NCBI GenBank assembly: GCA_943325745.2
Contig: CALPQP020000052.1
Span: 1 to 6,041, forward strand
Source of the DNA: Gulosibacter massiliensis
GTDB taxonomy: Bacteria > Actinomycetota > Actinomycetes > Actinomycetales > Microbacteriaceae
Length of the DNA stretch: 6,041 nucleotides
Direction: 5' to 3'
Position numbers and translations under genes: made by a program. Below are positions 5,900-6,041 of the stretch, piece after piece; within the stretch, counting starts at the first letter, position 1, and every line of letters starts with the position of its first letter. The notes under the pieces were generated by a model that was not told the DNA's origin, searched no databases, and saw nothing but the letters and a program-made list of their open reading frames with translations.

Positions 5900-6041
5900 A
5901 TGGAAACTCGCGAACCGACGCTCGACGACATCGACGAACTGCGTCAACTGATCGATGCGCAAGAGAGTGCGCTCGACTCGAAACACAAGCCGGCATCTGC
6001 CTCGTGGCCCATTGAACTCATCCGTGGACACAACGATGCCC
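5900..6041 (+). CDS. N-terminal fragment of an unrecognised protein
   Basis: An open frame of 47 codons runs from ATG 5900 off the right edge. The product begins METREPTLDDIDELRQLIDA and continues QESALDSKHKPASASWPIELIRGHNDA. The first 25 residues are acidic and predicted helical with a heptad-like spacing of L and I. A PASAS turn then leads to what may be the start of a folded domain. No signal peptide or membrane segment is seen. The ATG is the only usual start codon after the in-frame stop at 5858; AGGG at 5894-5897 is unusually close for a Shine-Dalgarno, so initiation may be weak. I do not recognise the family. The DDIDELRQLIDA stretch recalls the first helix of chorismate mutases, but that is too little to name it. 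It follows gntR by 39 bases in the same direction and may belong to that operon. Confidence 0.6.
   Translation, partial: METREPTLDDIDELRQLIDAQESALDSKHKPASASWPIELIRGHNDA

Noticed and set aside
1..6041. CRISPR, tRNA, insertion sequence or phage attachment site
   Set aside because: No regularly spaced repeats, cloverleaf, transposase frame or terminal inverted repeats were found.

Overview
The window holds a convergent and divergent block of regulator and metabolic genes from a bacterium of intermediate GC content (by eye a little over half). The protein style (XRE-cupin and FCD-GntR regulators, a single-chain E1, GTG starts) would fit an actinomycete, but no marker gene settles the taxonomy, so this is a weak inference.

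Layout from left to right. Bases 1-192 (minus strand) encode the first 64 residues of a protein I recognise as EboE-like, a TIM-barrel 'metabolite traffic' protein of the ebo clusters. The rest lies off the left edge. A 176-bp divergent intergenic region separates it from an XRE-cupin transcription regulator (369-1094, plus). That gene converges, with nine bases between stop codons, on a two-gene operon read from right to left. The operon consists of a fused alpha+beta E1 2-oxoacid dehydrogenase (4555 down to 2366) and its lipoyl-bearing E2 acyltransferase (2366 down to 1104). Stop and start overlap by one base (TGATG). No E3 (lipoamide dehydrogenase) gene is present, so the complex presumably borrows one encoded elsewhere.

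Upstream of E1, an AT-rich 154-bp divergent regulatory region contains repeated TGTATCCA and CCAAT/ATTGG elements. It leads into a VOC (glyoxalase-fold) enzyme gene (4710-5246, plus). A GntR/FCD regulator follows (start best placed at GTG 5219, overlapping the VOC gene by 28 bases), then, after 39 bases with a strong inverted repeat, the first 47 codons of an unrecognised gene (5900 onward) that runs off the right edge.

Working model (inference): the GntR/FCD protein senses a small organic acid and controls both arms of the 4556-4709 region. The right-hand operon would process a substrate with the VOC enzyme and the unknown downstream protein, and the E1/E2 complex would decarboxylate the resulting 2-oxo compound or diketone to an acyl-CoA. 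The substrate cannot be read from the sequence. No tRNA, rRNA, CRISPR array, insertion sequence or prophage signal was seen.
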